Shown here piece by piece: positions 25,847-34,744 of a stretch of DNA of 64,000 nucleotides (position 1 is its first letter; each line of letters starts with the position of its first letter). Both the position numbers and the translations under genes were made by a program. The notes below the pieces were generated by a model, which did no database searches, was not told where the DNA came from, and saw only the letters and a list, made by a program, of their open reading frames with translations. This stretch comes from Pseudoxanthomonas helianthi (GTDB lineage Bacteria; Pseudomonadota; Gammaproteobacteria; Xanthomonadales; Xanthomonadaceae). The stretch lies in contig NZ_JAGKTC010000001.1 in the NCBI RefSeq assembly GCF_017939625.1, forward strand, positions 1,086,519-1,150,518, given 5' to 3'.

Positions 25847-28042
25847 TCAGGCGGGAGACAGGTTGGCGTAGGCGAGGACCAGCCATTTGCTGCCTTCCGC
25901 ATCGAATTGCACCTGCACGCGCGCATGCGCGCCGCTGCCTTCGTAGTCGGTGACCACGCCGCTGCCGAACTTCGGATGCACCACGTTCGCACCGAGCTTG
26001 ATCGGCGGTGCTTCGACGGGCGCATGGCCGAAGGTGCGCGGCGGCGGCGGGGCATACGCCCGCGACACCTGCACGCGCGGACGCACTTCGTTGAGCAGGT
26101 GCGACGGGATTTCGCGGAGGAAGCGCGATGGCAAGCCGTACATGTCCTGCCCATGCAGGCGCCGGGTTTCGGCATAGCTGAGCATCAGGCGCTGGCGCGC
26201 GCGGGTGATGCCCACGTAGGCGAGGCGGCGTTCTTCTTCCAACCGCCCGCTTTCGTCCAGCGAACGGTTGCTGGGAAACAGGCCTTCCTCCATGCCGACC
26301 AGGAACACCAGCGGGAATTCCAATCCCTTGGCCGTGTGCAGGGTCATCAGCTGCACGCCGTCCTCGTCGGCCTGGGCCTGGCCTTCGCCCGCTTCCAGCG
26401 CGGCATACGAGAGGAACGCGACCAGTTCGCTCATGTCGCCGGCTTCCTCGGCGTCGGGATCGCCCTCCGTGCGGACGAAGCGCGAAGCCACCGACAGCAG
26501 TTCGTCGAGGTTCTCCGTCCGCGATTCCGAATCCAGACGGCCCTTGCTGTCGTTGGCATAGAACTCGCGCAGGCCGGAACGCGCCAGCACGTGGTCGATC
26601 TTGTCCTTCAGGTCGAGCTCGGCGACCTCGCCGGTCAATGCATCGATCAGGGCGAGGAAGCCGGCCAGCGCGTTGCGTGCGCGTGCGGCCAGTTCGTTTT
26701 CGCTCGCGAGCGAACGCGCCGCCTGCCACAACGACCACGACTGCGCACGGGCGCGCCTGCGCACTTCGTCCAGCGTGCGTTCGCCGATGCCGCGCGCGGG
26801 CGTGTTCACCGCGCGCTCGAAGGCCGCGTCGTCGGCCCGATTGGCGATCAGCCGCAGGTAGGCCAGGGTGTCCTTGATTTCCGCGCGCTCGAAGAAGCGC
26901 ATGCCACCGTAGACGCGGTAGGGCACCTGTTCGGCCAGCAGCGATTCTTCCAGCGCGCGCGATTGCGCGTTGCTGCGGTAGAGCACCGCCGCATCGCGAT
27001 AGCTGCCGCCATCGCGCACCCATTGGCGGATGCGCTCGACCACGTAGCGCGCTTCGTCGATCTCGTTGTAGGCCGCGTATACATCGATGGCCTCGCCGTC
27101 GCCGGTGTCGGTCCACAATTCCTTGCCGATGCGGCCGGGGTTGCGCGCGATCACCGCGTTGGCGGCGCCGAGGATGTTGGCGCTGGAGCGGTAGTTCTGC
27201 TCCAGGCGGATGGTCTGCGCATCGGGAAAATCGCGCAGGAACTGCTGCATGTTCTCGACCTTGGCCCCGCGCCAGCCGTAGATGCTCTGGTCGTCGTCGC
27301 CGACCACGAACACGTGGCCCGTATCGCCGGCCAGCACGCGCACGAAGGCGTACTGGATGCTGTTGGTGTCCTGGAACTCGTCGACCAGGATTTCGCGGAA
27401 GCGATGGCGGTAGTGCGCCAGCAGCGCCGGGTTGTCGCGCAGCAGTTCGTGCGCGCGCAGCAGCAGCTCGGCGAAATCGACCAGCCCGGCGCGATCGCAA
27501 CGCTCCTGGTACAGCGCGTAGCTGCGCTGCATCACCCCGCCCCACTCGTCGCGCGGATCGGGCTGCAGGTGCTGCGGGCGGCGGCCTTCGTCCTTCTGCG
27601 AATTGATCCACCAGGCGATCTGCCGGGGCGGAAAGCGGGCCTCGTCCAGTTCCAGTTGCTGGACGACGCGCTTGACCAGGCGCAGCTGGTCGTCGCTGTC
27701 CAGGACCTGGAAGCCCTCCGGCAACCTGGCGTCGTTCCAGTGCAGGCGCAGCAGGCGGTGGGCCAGGCCATGGAAAGTGCCGACCCACAGCCCGCGCGAG
27801 CCGTTGCGCAACTGCGCATCGACGCGCTGGCGCATTTCGCCGGCGGCCTTGTTGGTGAAGGTGACGGCGAAGATGCCGTGCACCGGTACGCCATGGACTT
27901 CGTTGAGCCAGGCGATGCGATGGGTCAACACGCGGGTCTTGCCGGAACCGGCGCCGGCGAGGACGAGGGTGTGGCCGGGAGGTGCGGAAACGGCTTCGCG
28001 CTGGGCCGGGTTCAGCCCGTCGAGCAGGTGGGAGACATCCAT
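25847..28042 (-). CDS. uvrD: DNA helicase II
   Basis: A 731-residue SF1A 3'-5' helicase for mismatch and nucleotide-excision repair. Motif Ia/Walker A is AGAGSGKTRVL (about 30-40), motif II DEFQDTNSIQY, motif III GDDDQSIYGWRGA, and the C-terminal TLHTAKGLEFP and VGITRARQRL are present. Start and length (E. coli 720) agree with UvrD rather than Rep. The C-terminal extension (FGSGVVTDYEGSGAHARVQVQF) is the Tudor-like UvrD domain that contacts RNA polymerase. TAAAAT lies six nt before the ATG. Confidence 0.96.
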   Translation of the reverse strand: MDVSHLLDGLNPAQREAVSAPPGHTLVLAGAGSGKTRVLTHRIAWLNEVHGVPVHGIFAVTFTNKAAGEMRQRVDAQLRNGSRGLWVGTFHGLAHRLLRLHWNDARLPEGFQVLDSDDQLRLVKRVVQQLELDEARFPPRQIAWWINSQKDEGRRPQHLQPDPRDEWGGVMQRSYALYQERCDRAGLVDFAELLLRAHELLRDNPALLAHYRHRFREILVDEFQDTNSIQYAFVRVLAGDTGHVFVVGDDDQSIYGWRGAKVENMQQFLRDFPDAQTIRLEQNYRSSANILGAANAVIARNPGRIGKELWTDTGDGEAIDVYAAYNEIDEARYVVERIRQWVRDGGSYRDAAVLYRSNAQSRALEESLLAEQVPYRVYGGMRFFERAEIKDTLAYLRLIANRADDAAFERAVNTPARGIGERTLDEVRRRARAQSWSLWQAARSLASENELAARARNALAGFLALIDALTGEVAELDLKDKIDHVLARSGLREFYANDSKGRLDSESRTENLDELLSVASRFVRTEGDPDAEEAGDMSELVAFLSYAALEAGEGQAQADEDGVQLMTLHTAKGLEFPLVFLVGMEEGLFPSNRSLDESGRLEEERRLAYVGITRARQRLMLSYAETRRLHGQDMYGLPSRFLREIPSHLLNEVRPRVQVSRAYAPPPPRTFGHAPVEAPPIKLGANVVHPKFGSGVVTDYEGSGAHARVQVQFDAEGSKWLVLAYANLSPA

Positions 28043-28054
28043 GCGCGCATTTTA
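28040..28054 (-). promoter_or_regulatory. -10 element placed for leaderless uvrD transcript
   Basis: TAAAAT (28054-28049 on the minus strand), spacer GCGCGC, ATG at 28042. The spacer is identical to that of hemF. Confidence 0.5.
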
Positions 28055-28067
28055 CGCGGCGCGGCGT

Positions 28068-28438
28068 TCAGCGCGGGCGATAGAACTGCAACACGTTGCC
28101 ACCGGGGTCTCGCAGGTGGAATTCGCGCGTGCCCCACGGCGTATCGCCCGGTTTCGCCCATGGGCCGCTCCAGGCACCAGGCTCGAGCGCTGCGGCGAAT
28201 TCCGCGTGCAGCGCATCCACGTCCTCGACCAGGCGGGCCGGTCGACGCCAACGGCCCATTGCCCGGCATTGGTCCATTGCAGGTGCAATTCGACGCGGTC
28301 TCGGCGCAGTGCAGCGTAGGCCGGCGCGGCGGAATCGTCGACGAACACGCATGCGAAGCCGAGCGCTCGATAGAAATCCATCGAGGCCACCACGTCGCGG
28401 CTGGCCAACACCGGATGCAACGCTTCGATCCTGCCCAT
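28068..28438 (-). pseudogene. Glyoxalase/VOC-fold protein, frameshifted
   Basis: The first part ([35 protein letters not shown], to WAVGVDRPA) and the second part ([36 protein letters not shown], ending LQFYRPR) are one VOC protein of about 123 residues read in two frames. The break lies near 28236 in the run GACCGGCCCGCC, where one base appears to be missing. Both halves are otherwise intact with normal codon use, so the change is recent or a sequencing error. VOC proteins bind a metal through His/Glu pairs and include glyoxalases and bleomycin-binding proteins; the substrate is unknown. Confidence 0.8.
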
Positions 28439-28458
28439 GGCGTCCTCCGCGATCGCGC

Positions 28459-29070
28459 TCAATGCGCCGGCTTCGCCTTTGCGCTGCCACCCTGCATGAT
28501 CCGGTCGGTCCAGGCGATGCCGATGGCCGACAGGATGAACACGCAGTGGATGATGGTCTGCCACAGCACGCCCTGCGGGGTCAGGCTGGAACACGTCGCC
28601 TTGGCGCCTTCTACCGTCGCGGCCAGCGCCTCGGGCGTGCAGAAAGGCAGGCCGCCCAGCGAACCGGCGGCGATGAAGGTTTTCAGCAGGTGGATCGAGG
28701 AGATGCCGATAATCGCCATCGCCAGCTTCACCTTCAGCACGCTGGCGTTGACGTGGCTCAGCCATTCGGGCTGGTCCGGGTGGTTCTCCAGGCGCAGGCG
28801 CGATACGAAGGTCTCGTAGCCGCCGACGATCACCATCATCAACAGGTTGCTGATCATCACCACGTCGATCAGGCCCAGCACGATCAGCATGATGTCCTGT
28901 TCGCCGAGACGCGGGGTCTCGTGGATCAGGTGCCACAGTTCCTTGCCGAACAGGAACACATACACGCCCTGGGCCACGATCAGGCCGAGGTACAGCGGCA
29001 ATTGCAGCCAGCGCGAGCTGAAGATCAGGGCGGGCAACGGGCCCAGGCGTTCCTGTCGCGGATCTGTCAT
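28459..29070 (-). CDS. YqhA family (UPF0114) membrane protein
   Basis: A 203-residue inner-membrane protein with four helices ([68 protein letters not shown] and [20 protein letters not shown]). The [14 protein letters not shown] and [16 protein letters not shown] blocks are those of UPF0114/YqhA, function unknown. I use the ATG at 29070; an upstream TTG adds six residues. Confidence 0.88.
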   Translation of the reverse strand: MTDPRQERLGPLPALIFSSRWLQLPLYLGLIVAQGVYVFLFGKELWHLIHETPRLGEQDIMLIVLGLIDVVMISNLLMMVIVGGYETFVSRLRLENHPDQPEWLSHVNASVLKVKLAMAIIGISSIHLLKTFIAAGSLGGLPFCTPEALAATVEGAKATCSSLTPQGVLWQTIIHCVFILSAIGIAWTDRIMQGGSAKAKPAH

Positions 29071-29144
29071 CTGGAAAGCACGTCTCAAGCGGGGGACTGC
29101 AGGTTAACGGCGGCGGCGCAGGCTGCCAAGCGCACGCGGCGCAT

Positions 29145-30152
29145 TCATGCGGGCGCGGGGCCGGTCGAACGACGCAATTGCAGGGTGTACGGCACGTCGA
29201 CGATGACGCCGCTGCCGGGGCTACGGATTTCCTTCAGCAATTCCAGTCCGGCGAGGCGGCCCATGTCGCGGGTCGGCTGGCGTACCGTGGTCAGCGATGG
29301 ATACACCTGGCGCGCGATCGGCACGTCGTCGAAACCGCATACCGAAACGTCCTGCGGCACCGACAGGCCGCGTTCGCAAATCGCGCAGATCGCGCCGGCG
29401 GCCATGTCGTCGTTGGCGGCGAAGATCGCGGTCGGCGGCGATTTCTGGTCTAGCAGGCGATTGGCGGCGGTGTAGCCGGATTCGTAGGAGAACTGGCCTT
29501 CGACCACCAGTGTCGGGTCGTAGCGCAGGCCGGCCCGCTTCAGGCCGTCGCGATAGCCGGCCAGGCGCCAGCCGCTCGCGCCGTGCGCGGCATGGCCCTT
29601 GATGTGGCCGATGCGCTTGTGCCCGAGCAAGGCGAGGTGGGCGATCATCGCGCAGACCGCGTGGTGCTCGTCGACGACCACGCCGATGCGGCGGTTGGCT
29701 TCCTTGGCGGAAATGCTGGCGTAGGGTACGTCCAGTTCGCGCAGCCGCTTCAGCAACGCGGTGTCGTCGGTGATCGGCGGGGTCAGCACCACGCCGTCGA
29801 GCTGCGATTGCGCGACCAGCGATTCGACCTTGGCGACGATGTCGCCCGCGTCGTAGACCAGTGGCGCCAGCATCAGGTTGTAATGCTGCGACTGGCAGGC
29901 GTCGAGCAGGCCGAGCTCCACTTCCATCAGGTAGTTGCTCGACGGGTTGTCGAACAGCATCGCGACCAGGTACGACCGCCGCCCGGCCAGCGCGCGCGCG
30001 GAATGGTGCGGCTTGTAGTGCAGGCGGTTGACCGCCGCCTCGACGCGCAGGCGCGTGGCTTCGGAGACGTTCGGCTCGTTGTTAAGCACGCGCGAAACGG
30101 TCTTCATCGACACGCCTGCCGCTTCCGCAACATCCTCGATCCGCGCCCGCAT
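29145..30152 (-). CDS. LacI family transcriptional regulator
   Basis: A 335-residue repressor. The N-terminal HTH ([31 protein letters not shown]) is followed by the hinge [15 protein letters not shown] and a periplasmic-binding-protein-like sensor domain ending in SLTTVRQP and LQLRRSTG. It would bind a palindromic operator and respond to a small sugar-like ligand, not identifiable here. No sugar operon is adjacent. It diverges from the GST gene with 144 nt between, so it could control that region and itself. The ATG at 30152 is chosen because it leaves the usual short lead to the HTH. Confidence 0.92.
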   Translation of the reverse strand: MRARIEDVAEAAGVSMKTVSRVLNNEPNVSEATRLRVEAAVNRLHYKPHHSARALAGRRSYLVAMLFDNPSSNYLMEVELGLLDACQSQHYNLMLAPLVYDAGDIVAKVESLVAQSQLDGVVLTPPITDDTALLKRLRELDVPYASISAKEANRRIGVVVDEHHAVCAMIAHLALLGHKRIGHIKGHAAHGASGWRLAGYRDGLKRAGLRYDPTLVVEGQFSYESGYTAANRLLDQKSPPTAIFAANDDMAAGAICAICERGLSVPQDVSVCGFDDVPIARQVYPSLTTVRQPTRDMGRLAGLELLKEIRSPGSGVIVDVPYTLQLRRSTGPAPA

Positions 30153-30296
30153 CGGTTTCGACCCGTCCTTGCCCTGCCCGATTCTGCCAGATGCCAGTCG
30201 CCGCGGCAGCACGGCCAAGACGCAGCGTTGCAATGCCGATGCGCGGCGTCCACCGGCGGCGGCCTAGACTGCACGTCCCCAAAATGGATGCGCGCC

Positions 30297-31010
30297 ATGA
30301 TCGACCTTTACTACTGGCCCACGCCCAACGGCCACAAGATCTCCCTGTTCCTCGAGGAAGCGGGGCTGGACTACGCGATCAAGCCGGTCGACATCGGCAA
30401 GGGCGACCAGTTCAAGCCGGAGTACCTCGCCTTCTCGCCGAACAACAAGATGCCGGCGATCATCGACCATGCGCCGAACGACGGCGGCGCGCCGATCAGC
30501 GTGTTCGAATCCGGCGCGATCCTGCTGTACCTCGCCAACAAGACCGGCCGCTTCCTCGGGTTCGCCGAAGGCGCGGACGCCGCCACCCAGTTGCGCCAGC
30601 GCATCGTGGTCAACGAATGGCTGTTCTGGCAGATGGGCGGGCTGGGCCCGATGACCGGGCAATACGGCCATTTCCACGTCTACGCGCCGGAACAGATTCC
30701 GTACGCGAAGGACCGCTACCGCAACGAAGCCCTGCGCCTGCTCGGCGTGCTGGACCGGCGGCTGGAAGGACGCCAATTCATCGCCGGCGACGAATACAGC
30801 ATCGCCGACATGGCCAGCTACCCGTGGATCAACCCGTACACGAAAGTCCCGCTGGACCTGGCGCCGTTCGCCAATGTCCGCCGCTGGCAGGCCACGATCG
30901 CCGCACGCCCGGCCACGCAGCGCGCGTACGCGGTGGCGAAGCAGGTCAATCCGGATGCGGGCAAGCCGATGAGCGAGGAAGAGAAGAAGATCCTGTTCGG
31001 GCAGCGCTGA
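30297..31010 (+). CDS. Glutathione S-transferase family protein (YfcG-like)
   Basis: A 237-residue two-domain GST. The N-terminal thioredoxin fold begins MIDLYYWPTPNGHKISLFLEEAGLDY; residue 11 is Asn in the PNGHKI motif, as in the Nu-class enzymes YfcG/YghU, which act as disulfide-bond reductases. NNKMPAI and FESGAILLYLA give the glutathione site. The helical C-terminal domain has QYGHFHVYAPE and the SIADMASYPWI N-capping box. Another in-frame ATG nine nt upstream is possible. TAGACT at 30265-30270 may be the -10 element. Confidence 0.9.
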   Translation: MIDLYYWPTPNGHKISLFLEEAGLDYAIKPVDIGKGDQFKPEYLAFSPNNKMPAIIDHAPNDGGAPISVFESGAILLYLANKTGRFLGFAEGADAATQLRQRIVVNEWLFWQMGGLGPMTGQYGHFHVYAPEQIPYAKDRYRNEALRLLGVLDRRLEGRQFIAGDEYSIADMASYPWINPYTKVPLDLAPFANVRRWQATIAARPATQRAYAVAKQVNPDAGKPMSEEEKKILFGQR

Positions 31011-31201
31011 GCAGCAAGCTTTTGCTTCTGCAGTTACGCCTTTGAGTCCCGTCCGCAGCGGCGGAGCCGGTGGGTAAACCCCGCAGGGGCGGCGCACAGG
31101 GATGTGCGCCGTTTCCGGAGCTGCAGGAGGCAGCTTCCGAAAATTCCCCCCGGCTCCGCGGACCTTTCGCGCGCAGCGCGAGGGCGCGAGGAAGGGTGTG
31201 T

Positions 31202-31348
31202 TTGACCAGACATTCGTCTGTTGAAAGGCACTTCTTTGGTTACTTGACCAGCCCTCCGGGCTGTTGAAAAGCGCCTCTTTGCACAAGCAAAGAAAGTGAC
31301 TCGCGCGTCAGCGCGAAACCGCTTTTCAACAGCCGAATGGCTGGTCAA
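31202..31348. repeat. TTGACCAG...CTGTTGAAA modules, three copies
   Basis: Units of about 27 nt, each a small hairpin framed by TTGACCAG and CTGTTGAAA: two direct (31202-31227 and 31244-31271) and one inverted (31322-31348). The outer copies make an imperfect long inverted repeat. Confidence 0.7.
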
Positions 31349-31436
31349 TGCTTTTACCGGCAACAGCAACGTCCATGGATTCCCGCCTACGCGGGGTTTT
31401 CAACCGACGCATGTCGGGTCATGACGAGCAAAAAGC

Positions 31437-31454
31437 AGCCGAGCATGCTCGGCT
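31437..31454. repeat. Solitary RAYT-type REP palindrome
   Basis: AGCCGAGCATGCTCGGCT followed by CTACAAA, identical to the copies flanking the RAYT gene 19 kb upstream, but unpaired. Confidence 0.9.
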
Positions 31455-31557
31455 CTACAAAACGGCACTCGATGCGACGTCGCAACGGAGATCAAGCCGG
31501 CTCCGGACTCACCTCCATCCCAACCCTTCCTCCTCGAGGGGGAAGGGCTTTGAGGGC

Positions 31558-33879
31558 TTATTCTGCCGGCTTCAACTCGAACTGCGCCGGCGGCTGCGCG
31601 CCCAGCAGGTTCTTCACGAAGTAGTCCCAGCGACGGCGCATCACGTAGTAACCGTCCTTGCCGTAGCCATGGCGCGCGTGCGGCAGCAGCAGCAGGTCGA
31701 AATCCTTGTTCGCCTTCATCAGCGCGTCGACCACCAGCAGCGTGCTCTGCGGCGGCACGTTGTCGTCCATCATGCCGTGGATCAGGAACAGCTTGCCCTT
31801 CAGGTTTTTCGCCGCCGCGGCGTTGTCCTGCCCGGTGTAGTTGCTGGTGCCGTCGTCCTTCTTCTGCAGCAGCCCGTGGTAGCGCTCGGCCCAGTCGTCC
31901 TCGTAGGTCAGGTTGTCGTGGTTGCCGGATTCGGAAATGCCGACCTTGAAGAAATCCGGGTAGTTGAACATCGCCGTGGCGGTGGCATTGCCGCCGCCGG
32001 AATGGCCCCAGATGCCCAGGCGCGAAATATCGAACCACGGGTAACGCGCCGCCAGCTGCTTCAGTCCAGCGACCTGGTCCGGCAGGGTGTTGTCGACCAT
32101 GTTGCCGTACCAGGCGTCCTGGAACGACTTGCTGCGCAACGGCGTGCCCATGCCGTCGATGGCGACGACGATGAAGCCCAGCTCGGCCAGCGCCTGGTGG
32201 TCGGCGCGCGACGGCGCGAAGCCGCGACGCCCCACCGAGCCGACCTGCGGACCGGGATAGATGTACAGCACCACCGGGTATTTCTTCGACGCGTCGAAGT
32301 TCGACGGCTTGAACATCAGCCCGTACAGATCGGTCTTGCCGTCGCGGGCCTTGACCTTGATGTCCTCCGGCGCGACCCAGCCGGCGGCCTTCAGCCGCGC
32401 GATGTCGGCGCGGGCGAGTTCGGCGAGCTGCTTGCCGTCCGCATCGCGCAGCACGGTGACCGGCGGCACGCTGGTGGACGAATACGAATCGACGAAATGC
32501 TTGCCGTCTTCGGCAACGGTGACGGTGTGGTTGCCGCTTTCCGGCGTCAGCGCCTGCACCTCGCCGCCGTCGAGGCCGACCTTGTAGAAATGGACGAAGT
32601 ACGGATCTTCGCCCTGTTCGCGACCGACGCCGCGGAACCACAAGGTACGCGTGGCGGCGTCGATGTACGCGATGTCGGTGACGTTCCAGTCGCCAGAGGT
32701 GATCTGGCGCTTCAGCTTGCCGCTGGCGAGGTCGTGCAGGTACAGGTGGCCCCAGTCGGATTTCTGGCTGAACCAGATGAACTCGTTGCTTTCCGGCAGG
32801 TAGCGCCAGTTGACCGAAGCCAGCGCGGGCGCGCTCTGGTACTGGGTGGCGACGGTTTCCTTGTACACGTCGCGCACCGCGCCGGTGGTGGCATCGGCGA
32901 CGCGCAGTTGCGCCGACTTGTGGCCGCGATCGGTGCTGACGAAGGCCAGGGTCTTGCCGTCCTTCGCCCACTGCACGTCTTCCCAGCCGTTGTCGCAGAC
33001 GATGTCGTCGCTGCAGGTGGAACGGTGCTGGTCCGGCGGCATCTGCAGGCGCACGAGCTGCGGCTTGTCGCCGGACAGGTCGATGACCACGCGCTCGATC
33101 ATGGTCACGTCGGGATCGCCGGCGAACGGATACTTCCACTGCTCGACCTTAGGCGCACCGACGTTGGTGCCGACCAGGGTCATGCTGCGGGTCTTGCGCT
33201 GGTCCTGCTGGAAGGTGGCGATCTTCTTCGAATCCGGCGACCACACGACGACGGCGTTGTCGGTGTGCTTCCAGCCGGCGTTGTCGGTGGCGTAGCCGTA
33301 ATCCGGCTTGCCGTCGGTGGTGAGCTGGGTCTCCTTGCCGCTGGCGACATCGCGCAGCCACAGGTTCCAGTCGCGGATGAAGGCCTCGGACTCGCCGTCG
33401 GGCGAAGCCGCGCCGGGTTCGCTGCCCGGCTTGCCCGCCTTCTTCTCCTGCGCGACGCACTTCTGGCCGTCGCAGCGGTAGTCGCTGCCGCGCGCGGTGA
33501 CCGTGAGGCTGCCGTCGTCGTTGCGCTTGAGCTTGGCCACCGGCAGCTTGGCGACATCGACCGGCTTGCCTTTCGGATCGGCCTTGTGGATCGCGGCGGC
33601 CAGCGACTCGGCGTCGAACGCCGGCACGGCCTTGCCGGCAGCGAGGTCGAAGCGCAGGTAGTGATCGCCCTTGGCGTCGTGCACCACATAGGCGACGGCG
33701 TCGTCGCCGAGCCACTCGATGCCGCGCACCGCGCCATCGACCAGCGGGGCGGTGCGATCGCCGAGCATCTTCGCCGCGCGTTCGTAGTCCGCCACGCCCA
33801 CCTGCGCCATGGCCGATCCCGCCACGCCAGCCATCAGCGCCGCCCCCAGCCAGATTCGCTTCGCATCGCCCTGCCTCAT
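31558..33879 (-). CDS. S9-family dipeptidyl peptidase IV-like enzyme, exported
   Basis: A 773-residue serine peptidase with a signal peptide (LGAALMAGVAGSAMA). The N-terminal DPP4-type propeller includes SDYRCDGQKC and other cysteines. The hydrolase domain has GHSGGG (catalytic Ser, about residue 626), MMDDN (Asp, about 704) and HARHGY (His, about 736). The C-terminal half follows the DPP IV branch (YPVVLYIYPGPQVGSVGRRGF, SFQDAWYGNMVDNTLPDQ). It likely removes X-Pro dipeptides in the periplasm. It belongs to the same broad family as the enzyme at 16077 but is only distantly related. Confidence 0.92.
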   Translation of the reverse strand: MRQGDAKRIWLGAALMAGVAGSAMAQVGVADYERAAKMLGDRTAPLVDGAVRGIEWLGDDAVAYVVHDAKGDHYLRFDLAAGKAVPAFDAESLAAAIHKADPKGKPVDVAKLPVAKLKRNDDGSLTVTARGSDYRCDGQKCVAQEKKAGKPGSEPGAASPDGESEAFIRDWNLWLRDVASGKETQLTTDGKPDYGYATDNAGWKHTDNAVVVWSPDSKKIATFQQDQRKTRSMTLVGTNVGAPKVEQWKYPFAGDPDVTMIERVVIDLSGDKPQLVRLQMPPDQHRSTCSDDIVCDNGWEDVQWAKDGKTLAFVSTDRGHKSAQLRVADATTGAVRDVYKETVATQYQSAPALASVNWRYLPESNEFIWFSQKSDWGHLYLHDLASGKLKRQITSGDWNVTDIAYIDAATRTLWFRGVGREQGEDPYFVHFYKVGLDGGEVQALTPESGNHTVTVAEDGKHFVDSYSSTSVPPVTVLRDADGKQLAELARADIARLKAAGWVAPEDIKVKARDGKTDLYGLMFKPSNFDASKKYPVVLYIYPGPQVGSVGRRGFAPSRADHQALAELGFIVVAIDGMGTPLRSKSFQDAWYGNMVDNTLPDQVAGLKQLAARYPWFDISRLGIWGHSGGGNATATAMFNYPDFFKVGISESGNHDNLTYEDDWAERYHGLLQKKDDGTSNYTGQDNAAAAKNLKGKLFLIHGMMDDNVPPQSTLLVVDALMKANKDFDLLLLPHARHGYGKDGYYVMRRRWDYFVKNLLGAQPPAQFELKPAE

Positions 33880-33972
33880 CGTCCCGTTCCCAGCACGCGC
33901 CGCGTGGGCGCAACCGGATGATGCTAGCGCGAGCCGGGGGGTGCGACCCCTGCCGGAAGTTGGCTGTGCTTC

Positions 33973-34106
33973 CCTTCTCCCACCGGGAGAAGGTGCCCGA
34001 AGGGCGGATGAGGGCGGAAGACTCGCTTGCCACGCAGCCAGCCTCGCGCCTGATGGCTCCCTCCCTCATCCGGCGCTACGCGCCACCTTCTCCCGGGGGG
34101 AGAAGG
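33973..34106. repeat. REP pair of the CCTTCTCCC family
   Basis: A hairpin CCTTCTCCC/GGGAGAAGG (33973-33993) followed by GTGCCCGAAGGGCGGATGAGGG, and an inverted copy ending in CCTTCTCCC/GGGAGAAGG (34086-34106). Same family at 46362-46538. Confidence 0.85.
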
Positions 34107-34114
34107 AGAAGCCC

Positions 34115-34744
34115 TCAATGCCCGGCGTGGCCCAGGCCTTTGACGAACGGGTCCAGCTCCATGTCGCCGAGGTCGGCCTGGTCGATTTCCAGCAGTTCGT
34201 CGGCCGGGCTGAACGCCGTCGCATCGACCTGCCGCAGCCCCTGCAGGCGGATCGCGTCGCCGTCGCAGCGCTTCGCCTTCGGCCGGCCGACGCAGTAGCG
34301 CGCCGGCAGCGCGGCGGCATCCAGCCAGTCCAGCTCGACCGGCCGGCCCTGCGCGTCGTGGCCGCGGTAGCGGGTCTGCGCCTGGTCGAAACCACGGCCG
34401 CCCCCAGCGGCCTGCAACTGCGCGCGCAGCGCCGGATCGATCAGATCGCCCAGCAGCGCCCAGTCGGGTTCCTTGTCCAGCGTACGCAGGTCGCCCGGCG
34501 AGAACACCACCTTGCGCCGCTGCTGCGGGTACAGCTCGCTCAGTTCGATGCCATCGGCGACCTTGCGCCAGACCCGTGCCGGTTCCCCGGCGATGCGGTA
34601 CTCGATGCGATCGTCGCCGCGCAGCAACACCAGTTCGCGTTCGCCGACGGCGTCGCGGATGCGATAGCGGCCTTCCCATGCCGCCTCGCCGGCCCATCCG
34701 TGGCCGGCGAGGAACAACAGCATCAACAACGACGCACGCACCAT
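34115..34744 (-). CDS. Secreted protein of unknown function, coupled to alkaline phosphatase
   Basis: A 209-residue protein with a signal peptide (MVRASLLMLLFLAGHGWAGEA). The mature part is beta-rich and hydrophilic (YRIRDAVGERELVLLRGDDRIEYRI), with a pair of cysteines at about 151 and 160 that may bond. I recognise no family. Its ATG shares one base with the stop of the alkaline phosphatase gene (TGATG), so it is translationally coupled and may act with that enzyme in the periplasm. The last residues are close to a REP element. Confidence 0.75.
   Translation of the reverse strand: MVRASLLMLLFLAGHGWAGEAAWEGRYRIRDAVGERELVLLRGDDRIEYRIAGEPARVWRKVADGIELSELYPQQRRKVVFSPGDLRTLDKEPDWALLGDLIDPALRAQLQAAGGGRGFDQAQTRYRGHDAQGRPVELDWLDAAALPARYCVGRPKAKRCDGDAIRLQGLRQVDATAFSPADELLEIDQADLGDMELDPFVKGLGHAGH

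Larger units (their letters stand above)
31011..31557. other. Repeat-rich spacer, no gene supported
   Basis: About 550 nt between the GST and the S9 peptidase. It contains hairpins (GGCGCAC/GTGCGCC near 31090; CAGCCC/GGGCTG near 31253), three copies of a TTGACCAG-hairpin-CTGTTGAAA unit and a solitary AGCCGAGCATGCTCGGCT REP (31437-31454). Open frames here have low-complexity, unconvincing translations. The composition suggests a mobile or repeated non-coding element, perhaps with a structured RNA. Confidence 0.6.

Noticed and set aside
25808-28819. 1003-codon plus-strand frame opposite uvrD
   Set aside because: Antisense shadow of uvrD; composition and lack of domains argue against coding.
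30264-31286. Minus-strand frame through the repeat spacer and GST gene
   Set aside because: Covers hairpin repeats and the antisense of a clear GST; translation is low complexity.
31202-31348. CRISPR-like array
   Set aside because: Only three units, one inverted, with hairpins inside and no regular spacers or cas genes.
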